Source: Streptomyces sp. ALI-76-A (GTDB taxonomy: Bacteria; Actinomycetota; Actinomycetes; Streptomycetales; Streptomycetaceae). From it: a DNA stretch of 64,000 nucleotides. Below the pieces are notes generated by a model that saw only the letters and a program-made list of their open reading frames with translations, searched no databases and was not told the origin of the DNA. The position numbers and the translations under genes were made by a program. Below are positions 51,080-59,140 of the stretch, one piece after another. The DNA is taken from assembly GCF_030287445.1 (NCBI RefSeq), contig NZ_JASVWB010000002.1, forward strand, positions 248,001-312,000, read 5' to 3'. The stretch's first letter is position 1; the number at the start of each line of letters is the position of its first letter.

Positions 51080-51300
51080 CCGGCCTGCGGAGGACGCCCC
51101 CATGCCTGCGGGGCCGCCCGCCCTTCGGCCCGGAGCAGCCGGGACCGGCGTCGCGGAGCATGACGCGGTCCGAGCGCACACGTCCGACCAGCACGACCGG
51201 CAGATCTGCCAGGACACGGGAGAAGAAGTCGGTGTCGTAACCGCTGTCCATGACGATCAGGATCTCGGGATCGCCCGGCAGCCGGCGCCCGGCCATGTCG
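51080..51300 (-). pseudogene. Transposase (DDE superfamily, NF041680-like) fragment
   Basis: The minus strand encodes PGDPEILIVMDSGYDTDFFS, RVLADLPVVLVGRVRSDRVM and GPKGGRPRRHGGVL. In intact actinomycete transposases of this group the phrase DPxILIVxDxGYDxxRLAxxL is followed by LPVELxGRLRSDRV and a GGRPxKHG motif. Only this central piece is in one frame; flanking sequence (50970-51700) contains further shifted remnants. It separates the histidine kinase and response regulator genes. Confidence 0.65.
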
Positions 51301-51708
51301 CCGACGGAGAGGCGAGCCAGGGTGAGAGGAAGGCGTCCGGGTTCAGCCCCGGGTGGTACGCGACGATCTTGAGCACGGGTTCCCGGCCTCCGGCGTCAGC
51401 AGTTCCTCGGCGGGAGCGAACAGGTCCGGAATCCCCATGTGCACCTCCAGCTACGTCGGCTCCTGGTAGTAGAAGCCGTAGCTCTGCTCGACGGCGTACA
51501 CGGTGCCGGGGGCACCGTCTCGAACAGGGTGCGTCGAGATCGTCGGCGATCAGCCGAGGCGGGACGGTGTGACATCGCGGTGGCGATGTTGTCGCGACCG
51601 GCGGCGGCGACCGATGCCACGCAAGGTCAGGGCCGACCCGGCGCGGACCACGGACTGACGGCACGGCCCGCGGCATCGCCGGCCCTGTCCCTGAGGCATG
51701 ATCGAGCC

Positions 51709-52404
51709 ATGACCACCAGCCCCACGAGCGGCGCGCCCATCAGCGTCCTGCTGGCCGACGACCAGGACATGGTCCGCAGCGGCTTCCGCTTCTTCCTTGA
51801 TGCCCAGCCGGACATGACGGTCGTCGCCGAGGCCGCCGATGGGGAGGAGGCGGTGGCGCTGGCCCGCAAGCTGCGGCCGGACGTGTGCCTGCTGGACATA
51901 CGCATGCCGAAACTGGACGGCCTGGAAGCGACCCGGCTGCTGGCCGGGCCGCAGGTGGCCGACCCGCTGCGGGTGGTCGTGGTCACCACCTTCGACCTTG
52001 ACGAGTACGTCTACGGCGCACTGCGCGGAGGGGCCTGTGGGTTCCTTCTGAAGGACTCCGGGCCGACCCTGCTCGCCGAGGCGGTCCGCGCCGCCGCGGC
52101 CGGCGACTCGCTGGTCTCACCGTCCGTCACGGTCCGCCTGCTCAAGCACATCACCGCACCCGGTGAGGACCGACGGCCGGTCGACCCGGCACCGGCGGCC
52201 GAACCCCTCACCGACCGTGAACGGGACGTCGTCCGCCTGGTCGCCCTCGGCCGCACCAACGCCGAGATCGCCGCCGAGATCTACGTCTCCCTCTCCACGG
52301 TCAAGACCCATCTGTCCAGCGTCCAGCTCAAACTGGCCGCCCGGAACCGGGTCGAGATCGCGGCCTGGGCCTGGCAGCACGGCTATGCCCAGCCACGCCC
52401 GTGA
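51709..52404 (+). CDS. NarL/LuxR-family response regulator
   Basis: A 231-residue protein from ATG 51709. The receiver domain has the acid pocket VLLADDQDMVRSG, phosphoacceptor Asp63 in CLLDIRMPKLDG, the conserved Thr in VVVTTFDLDEYVYG and Lys in GFLLKDSGP. The C-terminal LuxR helix-turn-helix is LTDRERDVVRLVALGRTNAE, IAAEIYVSLSTVKTHLSSVQ, typical of the family. It should be phosphorylated by the kinase at 49779-50969 and act on the ABC exporter operon. That partnership is inferred from proximity and family pairing. Confidence 0.92.
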   Translation: MTTSPTSGAPISVLLADDQDMVRSGFRFFLDAQPDMTVVAEAADGEEAVALARKLRPDVCLLDIRMPKLDGLEATRLLAGPQVADPLRVVVVTTFDLDEYVYGALRGGACGFLLKDSGPTLLAEAVRAAAAGDSLVSPSVTVRLLKHITAPGEDRRPVDPAPAAEPLTDRERDVVRLVALGRTNAEIAAEIYVSLSTVKTHLSSVQLKLAARNRVEIAAWAWQHGYAQPRP

Positions 52405-52889
52405 ACCGCGAGCCGCCCGCCCCGGCAGGGTACGGTCGGCGCCGAACAGCCGGGCCTCGCCGCCGCGATCGTCTGTCGGGCCCTCCTGGTCGGACCTTGG
52501 CCGAGGCCGACTGCGCCGGCTGATCCGGTGCCGCGTACGACGAGCGCTTGGCCGGCCGTCGCCTCGTCCGCTCGATCCGCGCCCCCGGGTGCGATCACCA
52601 GGTGCGTCTGTTCGGTGGTGGTCATCCGGTGCTGGACTAGCGCCGTCAGTGCCAGCCGGTCCCCGGCACCCACGTCCACGTCCGTCATACGGCGCGCAGC
52701 TCGCCTTCGAGTGGCCGGAGCCGCGGGGCGGCGGCCGCCGAAGCCCGGGTCCGATCCGACCGCCGTGCGGCTGACCTGGAGTCGCTCGGGGGCGGCCTCC
52801 GGCAGCGGGCCGTCGCCCTCGCCGCCGCCCACGACGGCGAGCGTCACCGCGGCGACCACCACGGCCAGCGCGATGACCGGGCCGGGCAC
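52384..52889 (-). CDS. Unidentified protein with one membrane helix, possibly broken
   Basis: The frame starts near GTG 52889 with a strong hydrophobic segment (PGPVIALAVVVAAVTLAVVG) followed by GEGDGPLPEAAPERLQVSRT. Upstream in the same frame is a charged cytoplasmic-looking stretch (SVPKERERGLRNRQPV). After about 60 residues the composition becomes Arg/Ala-rich and less gene-like, so a frameshift is likely. No family is recognised. Confidence 0.3.
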
Positions 52890-52951
52890 GGGCTGACGGT
52901 TACGGAGACCGCGCTCGCGTTCCTTCGGGACGCTCGCCGCCGCGGCGAGGT

Positions 52952-53110
52952 GTGCCGGCCGCTGGACTGGATCCCGAGGTCCACTACTCCGTCGGAGGCG
53001 GCGAGGCCGTCATCCCCGACGCGCTCGTGTTCTACCAGCGCGGCAGCGACTGCGACTGGTCGATGCCGCGGGCGTTCGTCGAAGTCGACCGCGCCACCAT
53101 CGCCCCCTGT
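52952..53110 (+). pseudogene. Replication-relaxation-type plasmid protein fragment
   Basis: Reads LDPEVHYSVGGGEAVIPDAL, VFYQRGSDCDWSMPRAFVEV, DRATIAP. In the Streptomyces replication-relaxation family the phrase H-Y-x-x-x-G-E-x-x-x-PDALxxY leads to RAFVEVDRATMGPERLAAKL. The sequence breaks just after this motif. With the MobF fragment at 19.6 kb it is another sign of integrated plasmid DNA. Confidence 0.55.
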
Positions 53111-53124
53111 GCCTCTGGGAGATG

Positions 53125-53480
53125 TCGACTGTACGGACGGGGTCGGCGGCCGTCAGCAGCCGCCGCCGGCGCGCGTATGAGGTGACCACAGTCGCCACCC
53201 CGTCGGAAGCCGAGATCACGCGTGCCGCCTTCGGGGGGTGGGCACGCTGTTGGCGAAGCTCCGGACCCTCTCCTGGCGGGAGCCGCACCACCGAAGGGCC
53301 ACCTCCACGGTTCCCGCCGTCCGCAGGTCCTCCCGCTCGAAAGCCATGACTTCCGGGTGAACGGGGGGCCCGGACCGCGCGTCGAGGAAGGCGGCGAAGT
53401 CCCCTGCCCCACCCGGAAACTGGAACCGCACCGGCTGAGTCACGCCCGGGGAGCGTTCCTCGTTCAGCGAGATGCTCAAG
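53125..53480 (-). pseudogene. DNA gyrase subunit B-like fragment
   Basis: The minus strand reads LSISLNEERSPGVTQPVRFQ, FPGGAGDFAAFLDARSGPPV, HPEVMAFEREDLRTAGTVEV and ALRWCGSRQERVRSFANSVP, then in other frames VTSYARRRRLLTAADPV. This is the linker between the GHKL and transducer domains of GyrB-type proteins, where intact GyrB has SLTDER, YPGG-x-x-DFV-x-x-LN, VEVAMQW and SFANTINTHEGG. The ATP-binding and Toprim domains are missing. It represents a diverged GyrB paralogue, not the housekeeping gene. It abuts the MerR fragment at 53480. Confidence 0.65.
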
Positions 53481-53594
53481 CCGCAGCGCGATCAGCGTCG
53501 GCCGCTCCAGTAGGCCCGGGTCGTACTGCCGGCGCAGGGTCGATGCCGGGACCCCGGCGCGGTGCGACACATCAGCGATGTCCCGTTCTGCCAT
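53480..53594 (-). pseudogene. MerR-family regulator with an internal deletion
   Basis: From ATG 53594 it reads AERDIADVSHRAGVPASTLR, then RQYDPGLLERPTLIALR. Relatives have the wing (YYEEKGLI...GLRR) between STLR and RQY; about 15 residues are missing here. The remainder of the protein is replaced by the GyrB-like fragment. Its operator remains intact at 53601-53623, divergent to the methyltransferase. Confidence 0.55.
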
Positions 53595-53600
53595 TCTGCA

Positions 53601-53623
53601 TTGACCTCAAGTCGACTTGAAGT
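53601..53623 (+). promoter_or_regulatory. MerR-type operator/promoter of the methyltransferase gene
   Basis: TTGACC (-35-like) overlaps the near-perfect dyad ACCTCAAGTCGACTTGAAGT (53604-53623). The dyad positioned over an extended spacer is typical of MerR-activated promoters. It is 51 bases upstream of the methyltransferase start, while the cognate MerR gene next to it is destroyed. Confidence 0.65.
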
Positions 53624-53673
53624 GGAACGCTGTCATCCCGGCACGGGGATGGCAACCAGAAGGAGGGAACGTC

Positions 53674-54534
53674 ATGGACTCCGCGCGCAGGGCCGACGAC
53701 GAACAGGCAGCCCGCTGGAAAGGGCCCGCCGGTCACGCGTGGGGCGAGCTGAAGGGAGTACTGGACGAGATGTTCAGGCCCATCGAGGAGCTCCTCGTCG
53801 ATGCCGTCGCCGCGGAACGGGCTCGGCATGTGCTCGATGTCGGCTGCGGCACGGGCGGTCTCACGCTGGCCGTGGCGCGACGGCTCGGTCCGGAGGGTCG
53901 CTGTGTCGGCGTCGACATCTCCGAACCGATGATCAGCACGGCCCGGCAGTACGCCGAACAGGAGGACGCACCGGCGTCGTTCGTCTGCGCCGACGCACAG
54001 GACCACGCCTTCGAACCCGGCGCCTTCGACGCCGTCATCTCGCGGTTCGGTGTCATGTTCTTCCCCGATCCCGTCCGGGCCTTCGCCAACCTCCGGCAGG
54101 CTGTCAGGGACGAGGGCGCGCTGCGGTGCGTTGTCTGGCGTGATCCGGCCGAGAACCCGTTCATGACGACGGCCCAGCGCGCCGCGTCACCGCTGCTCCC
54201 CGACCTGCCCGTCCGCCGGCCGGACGAGCCGGGACAGTTCGCCTTCGCGGACGCGGACAAGGTCCGGCGCATCCTGGCGGAGAGCGGCTGGGCCGGGATC
54301 GACATCCGGCCGGTCGACGTGGTCTGCACCCTGCCCGAGAAGGAGCTGGTCCGTTACTTCACCCGGCTCGGTCCGGTGGCCATGTACCTGCCCGAGGTGG
54401 ACGAGCAGACCCGCGGACGGGTCGTCGAGACGGTCCGTGCCGCCTTCGAGCCCTTCGTGCACGGCACGGAAGTCCGCTTCACCGCGGCCTGTTGGACGGT
54501 CGGCGCCCGAGCCTCGTCATCGAAATTTTCGTGA
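53674..54534 (+). CDS. Class I SAM-dependent methyltransferase
   Basis: A 286-residue protein from ATG 53674 with AGGAGGG upstream. Motif I is VLDVGCGTGGLTLAVARRLG, the ribose acid is in CVGVDISEPMI, then VCADAQDHAFEPGAFDAVIS, RFGVMFFPDPVRAFANLRQA and the motif-III strand GALRCVVWRD. N-terminal QAARWKGPAGHAWGELKGVL is typical of the group of small-molecule methyltransferases annotated near UbiE. The MerR dyad upstream suggests induction by a ligand now without its regulator. Substrate is unknown. Confidence 0.9.
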   Translation: MDSARRADDEQAARWKGPAGHAWGELKGVLDEMFRPIEELLVDAVAAERARHVLDVGCGTGGLTLAVARRLGPEGRCVGVDISEPMISTARQYAEQEDAPASFVCADAQDHAFEPGAFDAVISRFGVMFFPDPVRAFANLRQAVRDEGALRCVVWRDPAENPFMTTAQRAASPLLPDLPVRRPDEPGQFAFADADKVRRILAESGWAGIDIRPVDVVCTLPEKELVRYFTRLGPVAMYLPEVDEQTRGRVVETVRAAFEPFVHGTEVRFTAACWTVGARASSSKFS

Positions 54535-54585
54535 GGCCCGGCCCTCTTTCGTCAGCGCGGGCGCCCGGCGCATAGTGAGATCACG

Positions 54586-55296
54586 ATGACGCTGAAGAAA
54601 GCCCTGGTGGTCCGCGGCGGCTGGGAGGGGCACCGGCCGGTCGAGGCGACGGAACTGTTCCTGCCCTTCCTGCGGAGCAACGGATACGCCGTCCGAGTCG
54701 AGGAGTCGACCGATGTCTACGCCGACGCCGCCGAGATGGCCGGCACCGACCTGATCGTGCAGTGCGTCACGATGTCGGAGATCACGCGCGAACAACTCGC
54801 GGGACTGACCCGCGCGGTCACGGCCGGCACCGGGTTCACCGGCTGGCACGGCGGCATCGCCGACTCGTTCCGCGCCTCCTCCGACTATCTCCACCTGGTG
54901 GGTGGGCAGTTCGCCACGCACCCGGGCAGGGAACCGTGCGAGCGCCGGGGCGGGCCGGAGGACAACTTCCTGCCGCATACCATCGCCGTCACCGAAGCCG
55001 GCCGCGAGCACCCCGTCACCGCGGGCATCGACGACTTCGAGCTGCACACCGAGCAGTACTGGGTGCTCCACGACGACCTCGTCGACGTCCTGGCCACCAC
55101 CACGCATCCCACCCGGCCGTGGGAGCCCTGGCACCGGCCGGTCACCTCACCGGCGGTCTGGACCCGCCGGTGGGGGGCCGGGCGGATCGTGGTGACGACG
55201 CCGGGGCACAGCCTCGACGTACTGGAAGACCCCAACGTCCGCACCATCATCGAGAGGGGCATGCTGTGGGCGACGCGCACCGCGTCGGCGTCGTAG
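54586..55296 (+). CDS. ThuA-domain protein
   Basis: A 236-residue class-I-glutamine-amidotransferase-like protein of the ThuA family. It starts ALVVRGGWEGHRPVEATELF and contains GYAVRVEESTDVYADAAEMA, the loop TGWHGGIADSF, FELHTEQYWVLHDDLVDVLA, and the end RIVVTTPGHSLDVLEDPNVR. It lacks the reactive nucleophile cysteine of true amidotransferases, as other ThuA proteins do. ThuA proteins accompany sugar catabolism (trehalose or trehalulose use in rhizobia). It overlaps the next oxidoreductase gene by 31 bases, so the two probably act on the same carbohydrate. Confidence 0.88.
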   Translation: MTLKKALVVRGGWEGHRPVEATELFLPFLRSNGYAVRVEESTDVYADAAEMAGTDLIVQCVTMSEITREQLAGLTRAVTAGTGFTGWHGGIADSFRASSDYLHLVGGQFATHPGREPCERRGGPEDNFLPHTIAVTEAGREHPVTAGIDDFELHTEQYWVLHDDLVDVLATTTHPTRPWEPWHRPVTSPAVWTRRWGAGRIVVTTPGHSLDVLEDPNVRTIIERGMLWATRTASAS

Positions 55297-56408
55297 GGCT
55301 CGGAGTCATCTCCCGCGCGTACCTCGACACCCTGGCCGGTCATCCCGCCGTGCGCGTGACCGCGGTCGCCGACCTGGACGCCTCCCGGTCGGCAGCGGTC
55401 GCCGCCGGACTGCCCGGTGTCCGGGCGCTGACCGTCGAGGAGTTGCTGAGCAGCCCGGACGTGGACACGGTGCTGAACCTCACCACCCCCGGGGCGCACG
55501 CCGACATCGCCCTCGGGGCCATCGGCCACGGCAAGAGCGTCTACGGGGAGAAGCCGCTCGCCGCCACGCTCGCCGACGCCCACACCGTCATGGCGGCCGC
55601 CGCGCGGGCGGGAGTCGGAGTGGGGTGCGCACCGGACACCGTGCTGGGCACCGGAGTGCAGACGGCGCGGGCGACCCTGGCCGCCGGGAGCATCGGACGC
55701 CCCCTGTTCGCCTCGGCCGTGATGGTCACCCCGGGCCACGAACGCTGGCACCCGCACCCCGACTTCTACTACACCGAGGGCGGCGGCCCCCTGCTGGACA
55801 TGGGGCCGTACTACCTCGCCTCCCTTGTCCATCTGCTGGGCCCGGTGCGGGCCGTGACGGGGGCGTCCAGCCGGCTGCGCGCCGAGCGGGTCATCGGTTC
55901 CGGGCCGCGCACGGGAGAGCGGATACCGGTGGAGGTGGACAGTCATGTCTCCGGTGTGCTGGAGCACGTGGACGGAACGCTGACGACGATCACGACGAGC
56001 TTCGACGGGGTGGCCACCACGGCGTCCCCGATCGAGGTCCACGGCGAGGCGGGAACCCTCGCCGTCCCGGATCCGAACCGCTTCGACGGCGACGTACGCA
56101 TCTTCGGACTCGGCGACACGCAGTGGCGCACGCTCCCTCCGTCCGCGGGCTACGTCGACGGCGCACGGGGAGTGGGGCTGCTCGACTTCATCGCCGCCGA
56201 CGGGCAGCGGGCACCGCGCGCGAGCGGCGAACTCGCCCTGCACGTACTGGAGACGATGACCGCGCTCCTGCGTTCGTCGGCCGAGGGACGGCGCATCGAG
56301 CTGACGACGTCGGCGCAGCCGCCCGCCTCCGTGCCCCTGACGGCCGCCGAGGACTGGGGTGGCTCCGCCGAGGAGTGGGGCGGCCGGGCCGCGCCCAGCC
56401 CCGCGTGA
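55266..56408 (+). CDS. Gfo/Idh/MocA-family NAD(P)-dependent oxidoreductase
   Basis: A 380-residue enzyme from GTG 55266 (GAGAGG upstream), starting inside the end of the ThuA gene. The Rossmann fold is HRVGVVGLGVISRAYLDTLA, followed by RVTAVADLDASRSAAVAAGL. The catalytic lysine is in GKSVYGEKPLAAT (EKP motif), and the C-terminal alpha/beta domain has HPHPDFYYTEGGGPLLDMGP with YY and DMG typical of sugar dehydrogenases. The extreme C-terminus (EDWGGSAEEWGGRAAPS) is low-complexity. With ThuA it forms a two-gene operon for oxidation or epimerisation of an unknown sugar or inositol. Confidence 0.9.
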   Translation: MGDAHRVGVVGLGVISRAYLDTLAGHPAVRVTAVADLDASRSAAVAAGLPGVRALTVEELLSSPDVDTVLNLTTPGAHADIALGAIGHGKSVYGEKPLAATLADAHTVMAAAARAGVGVGCAPDTVLGTGVQTARATLAAGSIGRPLFASAVMVTPGHERWHPHPDFYYTEGGGPLLDMGPYYLASLVHLLGPVRAVTGASSRLRAERVIGSGPRTGERIPVEVDSHVSGVLEHVDGTLTTITTSFDGVATTASPIEVHGEAGTLAVPDPNRFDGDVRIFGLGDTQWRTLPPSAGYVDGARGVGLLDFIAADGQRAPRASGELALHVLETMTALLRSSAEGRRIELTTSAQPPASVPLTAAEDWGGSAEEWGGRAAPSPA

Positions 56409-56850
56409 TCCGGTGATGCCGCGGCGGTCGGTGCGCGGGCCAGGTGTGCGCGGGCGCGTTCACGTGCCTGTAGTCCATGCTGCCCAGCCGTGCGCCAGCC
56501 GCGCGCTCGTGGGTCAGCTCGTGCCAGGACAGCGCCTTCCACGACGGCATGAAGGCTGTTGTCCAGGGCATAGCGGCCCGGATCACCGAGCAGATGTTCG
56601 ATGAGCGCGTCGACGAGCGGGTTGTGCGCATCGTCCACCGGATCCGATTGAGCCGTATCCGCCCCCGCGCTTCTCAGAGACAACGCCCCGGCGGGCTTCC
56701 TGAGGCCTTGTCTGGTCTGCACGTCAACCCCCGGTCTCAGCTGGCTCATACCGCTCTTCCCCGGGCCGCACGAGCCAGCTGATGACACCGAGAACGAGGC
56801 ACGGTTCCTGGACCGCTCACGGACGCGGTCGTGGACGGTCGAAGTACGCG
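56409..56850. other. Intergenic region, no supported gene
   Basis: A minus-strand frame at about 56520-56700 (AHNPLVDALIEHLLGDPGRY, ALDNSLHAVVEGAVLA) has gene-like composition but no start, no end signal and no family that I recognise. It may be a remnant. Confidence 0.35.
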
Positions 56851-58011
56851 TCAGCTGTCCCGAAGACCGACCGCCAGCGTCAGTTCCAGGACCCGGTGTG
56901 GTGACGCGAGATCCGGAAACAGCTCCCGCAGCTGCGACATCCGGTACCGGACCGTCTGGGGATGGACGAACAACGCCGCCGCCACCTCCTCCCGCCTGCC
57001 CTGGTGCAGCAGCCACGCCCGCAACGTCTCCTCCAGCCGCCGCGCGGTCGCGGCAGGCAAGGTCCGCAACGGTGCGAGGGCTCGGGCGCGCAGGTCCGCG
57101 AACGCCTCCACATCGGCGCTCAGCACCAGCTCGGGCAGATGGTCCTCGGTGTCGCGAATATCCGAGGAGAGGGAGCGCGCGCGTACGGCTCGTGCGTACG
57201 AGGCGGACGCACGAGTCCATGGCCGGGCCGGGCCGACCACGGCGGTGCGGTCGGTGAGCTGCCGCAAGAGATGTGATCGGTCGGCATCGGGGACGAGCAG
57301 CACACCGGTGGCATCCGGCAGATCGTCCAGGACGAGGGTGCTCGGGTCGAGCGCGCGGTAGGCAGGCCGGGCCTGGGCGGCGGGCAGCAGGACCGCGGTC
57401 AGCGAAACCGGAGGCTGCCACCCGGCCCGTTGAACAGAGGCCAGCAGCACCTCCGGGCTCGCGCCGGCGAGGAGGTCGCGGGCCAGGTGTTCCAGGTGGC
57501 GCTCTTGGTCCCTGCCCCGGGCGGCCAGTTCGTCGGCGTGACCCGCGGCGCTCGCGGCGGACAGCTCGTCGATGTAGGCGAAGGTCAGCTCGGCGAACTT
57601 GGCGACCTCGGCGGCGGGCAGACCTGCGGGTACGGCACCCGCTGCCAGGCATCGCCAGGCCACGCGGGCGCCGACGCGGTAGGCGCTGAGCAGGGCGTCC
57701 ATCGAACGGCCGTCGCGCACCTCGCCGCGGCCCAGCTCGTAGGCCGCGTCACCGGCGTCGCCGCCTGTGGCGTTGCCGCTCGCGAGGTCCAGGTAGTGCC
57801 CCAGGGCGGTGCGGACGGCTCGGCGGATGGTGGCGCCCATGTGGCCCGAAAGGGCGTTGGCGTAGGGAGGGACCTCGTCGATGATCGCCTGGACGACCTC
57901 GTCGGCGGTGGTCTTCAGCGCGGCCCGCAGTGCGGTGACCGTCGTCTCGTCCAGGGCCAGTTCGCTGGCCCTCTGGATTGCATGGCTCACGTTTCTATTC
58001 CCTGCGAACAA
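56851..58011 (-). CDS. PucR-family transcriptional regulator
   Basis: A 386-residue protein; GTG at about 57991 (VSHAIQRASELAL) is an alternative start. The N-terminal RsbT-co-antagonist-like helical domain has YELGRGEVRDGRSMDALLSA, YRVGARVAWRCLAAG. The middle GGDEF-like region is around LTAVLLPAAQARPAYR. The C-terminal PucR helix-turn-helix is EEVAAALFVHPQTVRYRMSQ, LRELFPD, followed by the closing helix RVLELTLAVGLRDS. It is divergent from the ferredoxin reductase/desaturase operon, the usual arrangement for this regulator, with a clear palindrome between them. Confidence 0.9.
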   Translation of the reverse strand: MFAGNRNVSHAIQRASELALDETTVTALRAALKTTADEVVQAIIDEVPPYANALSGHMGATIRRAVRTALGHYLDLASGNATGGDAGDAAYELGRGEVRDGRSMDALLSAYRVGARVAWRCLAAGAVPAGLPAAEVAKFAELTFAYIDELSAASAAGHADELAARGRDQERHLEHLARDLLAGASPEVLLASVQRAGWQPPVSLTAVLLPAAQARPAYRALDPSTLVLDDLPDATGVLLVPDADRSHLLRQLTDRTAVVGPARPWTRASASYARAVRARSLSSDIRDTEDHLPELVLSADVEAFADLRARALAPLRTLPAATARRLEETLRAWLLHQGRREEVAAALFVHPQTVRYRMSQLRELFPDLASPHRVLELTLAVGLRDS

Positions 58012-58030
58012 TTCGGCCAGCCAGATTTAC

Positions 58031-58046
58031 GTCCTGCGGTCAGGAC
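58031..58046. promoter_or_regulatory. Palindromic operator between PucR and the desaturase operon
   Basis: GTCCTG-CGGT-CAGGAC is a perfect 6-bp-arm palindrome, 32 bases upstream of the reductase start and 20 bases from the regulator start. A related half-site follows (ccctgagg). It is the best candidate binding site for the PucR protein. Confidence 0.6.
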
Positions 58047-58077
58047 TTTACGCCCTGAGGCGCAGCAAGCTGGAGTC

Positions 58078-59133
58078 ATGACGAGTACAGCCCTCCGCAG
58101 CAGGGCGTGGAAACTGCTGGAGATGGTCACGACGCCGCTGCTGCCGTCGGACTACCTCGACCTGGTCAGCCCCCTGCGTGCGGGCGCTGACCTGCGTGGG
58201 CGCATCGAGGCCGTGCACCCCGAGACGGGTGACGCCGCGACCATCGTGATCAGGCCGGGACGGGGCTGGCGCGGCCACACGGCCGGTCAGTACGTGCGGA
58301 TCGGGGTCGACGTCGACGGGGTGCGCCTGTGGCGTGCCTACTCCCTCACCTCCCCGACAGACCGCCAGGACGGCCGCGTCACGATCACCGTGAAGGCGAT
58401 CCCGGACGGCAAGGTCAGCAACCACCTGGTCCGCAGGGCGAAACCGGGCACGCTGATCCAGCTCGACCAGCCGACCGGTGACTTCGTGCTGCCCGAGGCC
58501 AAGCCCGCCAAGGTGCTCTACCTGACGGCCGGCAGCGGCATCACGCCCGTGATGGGCATGCTGCGCGACACCGAGTTCGACGACGTCGTCATGGTCCACT
58601 GCGCGCCACAGCCGCACGACGTGATCTTCCGCGACGAACTGCACGACCTGGTCGCGGACAAGAAACTGCGGCTCACCGAGGTGCACACCGACACAGACGG
58701 CATGCTCGACATCGCCCGTCTCGACGAACTCGTGCCCGACTGGGCCGAGCGCGAGACCTGGGCCTGCGGGCCCGCGGGCCTGCTCGACGCCGCCGAAGAG
58801 CACTGGAGCCAGCACGGCGTCCATGAGCGCCTGCACACCGAACGCTTCCGCCCCAGCATCGTCGTCACCGGCGACGGCGGCGAGGTCACGTTCAGCGCCA
58901 CCGGCAAGAGCGTCGACGCGGACGGCGCCACGCCGTTGCTGGACGTCGGCGAGGAGGCCGGCGTGCTCATGCCCTCCGGGTGCCGCATGGGCATCTGCTT
59001 CGGCTGCGTCACGCCGCTCAAGGCGGGCGCCGTCCGCGACCTGCGCACCGGCGAGATCACCGAGGCCGAGCCGGGCGTCCTCATCCAGACCTGCGTGTCC
59101 GCCGCGGCGGGCCCCTGCGACATCGAACGGTAG
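58078..59133 (+). CDS. Ferredoxin reductase (FAD + NAD + 2Fe-2S) of the desaturase system
   Basis: A 351-residue electron-transfer protein from ATG 58078. The FAD domain has GQYVRIGVDVDGVRLWRAYS with the R-x-Y-S motif and GKVSNHLV. The NAD(P) domain has LTAGSGITPVMGML and CGPAGLLDAAEEHW. The C-terminal plant-type ferredoxin domain carries cysteines in PSGCRMGICFGCVTPL and QTCVSAA, the full 2Fe-2S set. It matches the partner (Rv3230c type) of acyl-CoA desaturase DesA3. The desaturase gene follows after seven bases, so the pair forms a membrane-associated electron chain. Confidence 0.92.
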   Translation: MTSTALRSRAWKLLEMVTTPLLPSDYLDLVSPLRAGADLRGRIEAVHPETGDAATIVIRPGRGWRGHTAGQYVRIGVDVDGVRLWRAYSLTSPTDRQDGRVTITVKAIPDGKVSNHLVRRAKPGTLIQLDQPTGDFVLPEAKPAKVLYLTAGSGITPVMGMLRDTEFDDVVMVHCAPQPHDVIFRDELHDLVADKKLRLTEVHTDTDGMLDIARLDELVPDWAERETWACGPAGLLDAAEEHWSQHGVHERLHTERFRPSIVVTGDGGEVTFSATGKSVDADGATPLLDVGEEAGVLMPSGCRMGICFGCVTPLKAGAVRDLRTGEITEAEPGVLIQTCVSAAAGPCDIER

Positions 59134-59140
59134 GAACACC

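Noticed and set aside
56520-56700. Minus-strand frame reading LVDALIEHLLGDPGRYALDN
   Set aside because: Could be a gene remnant but has no start, stop or recognisable domain to support it.
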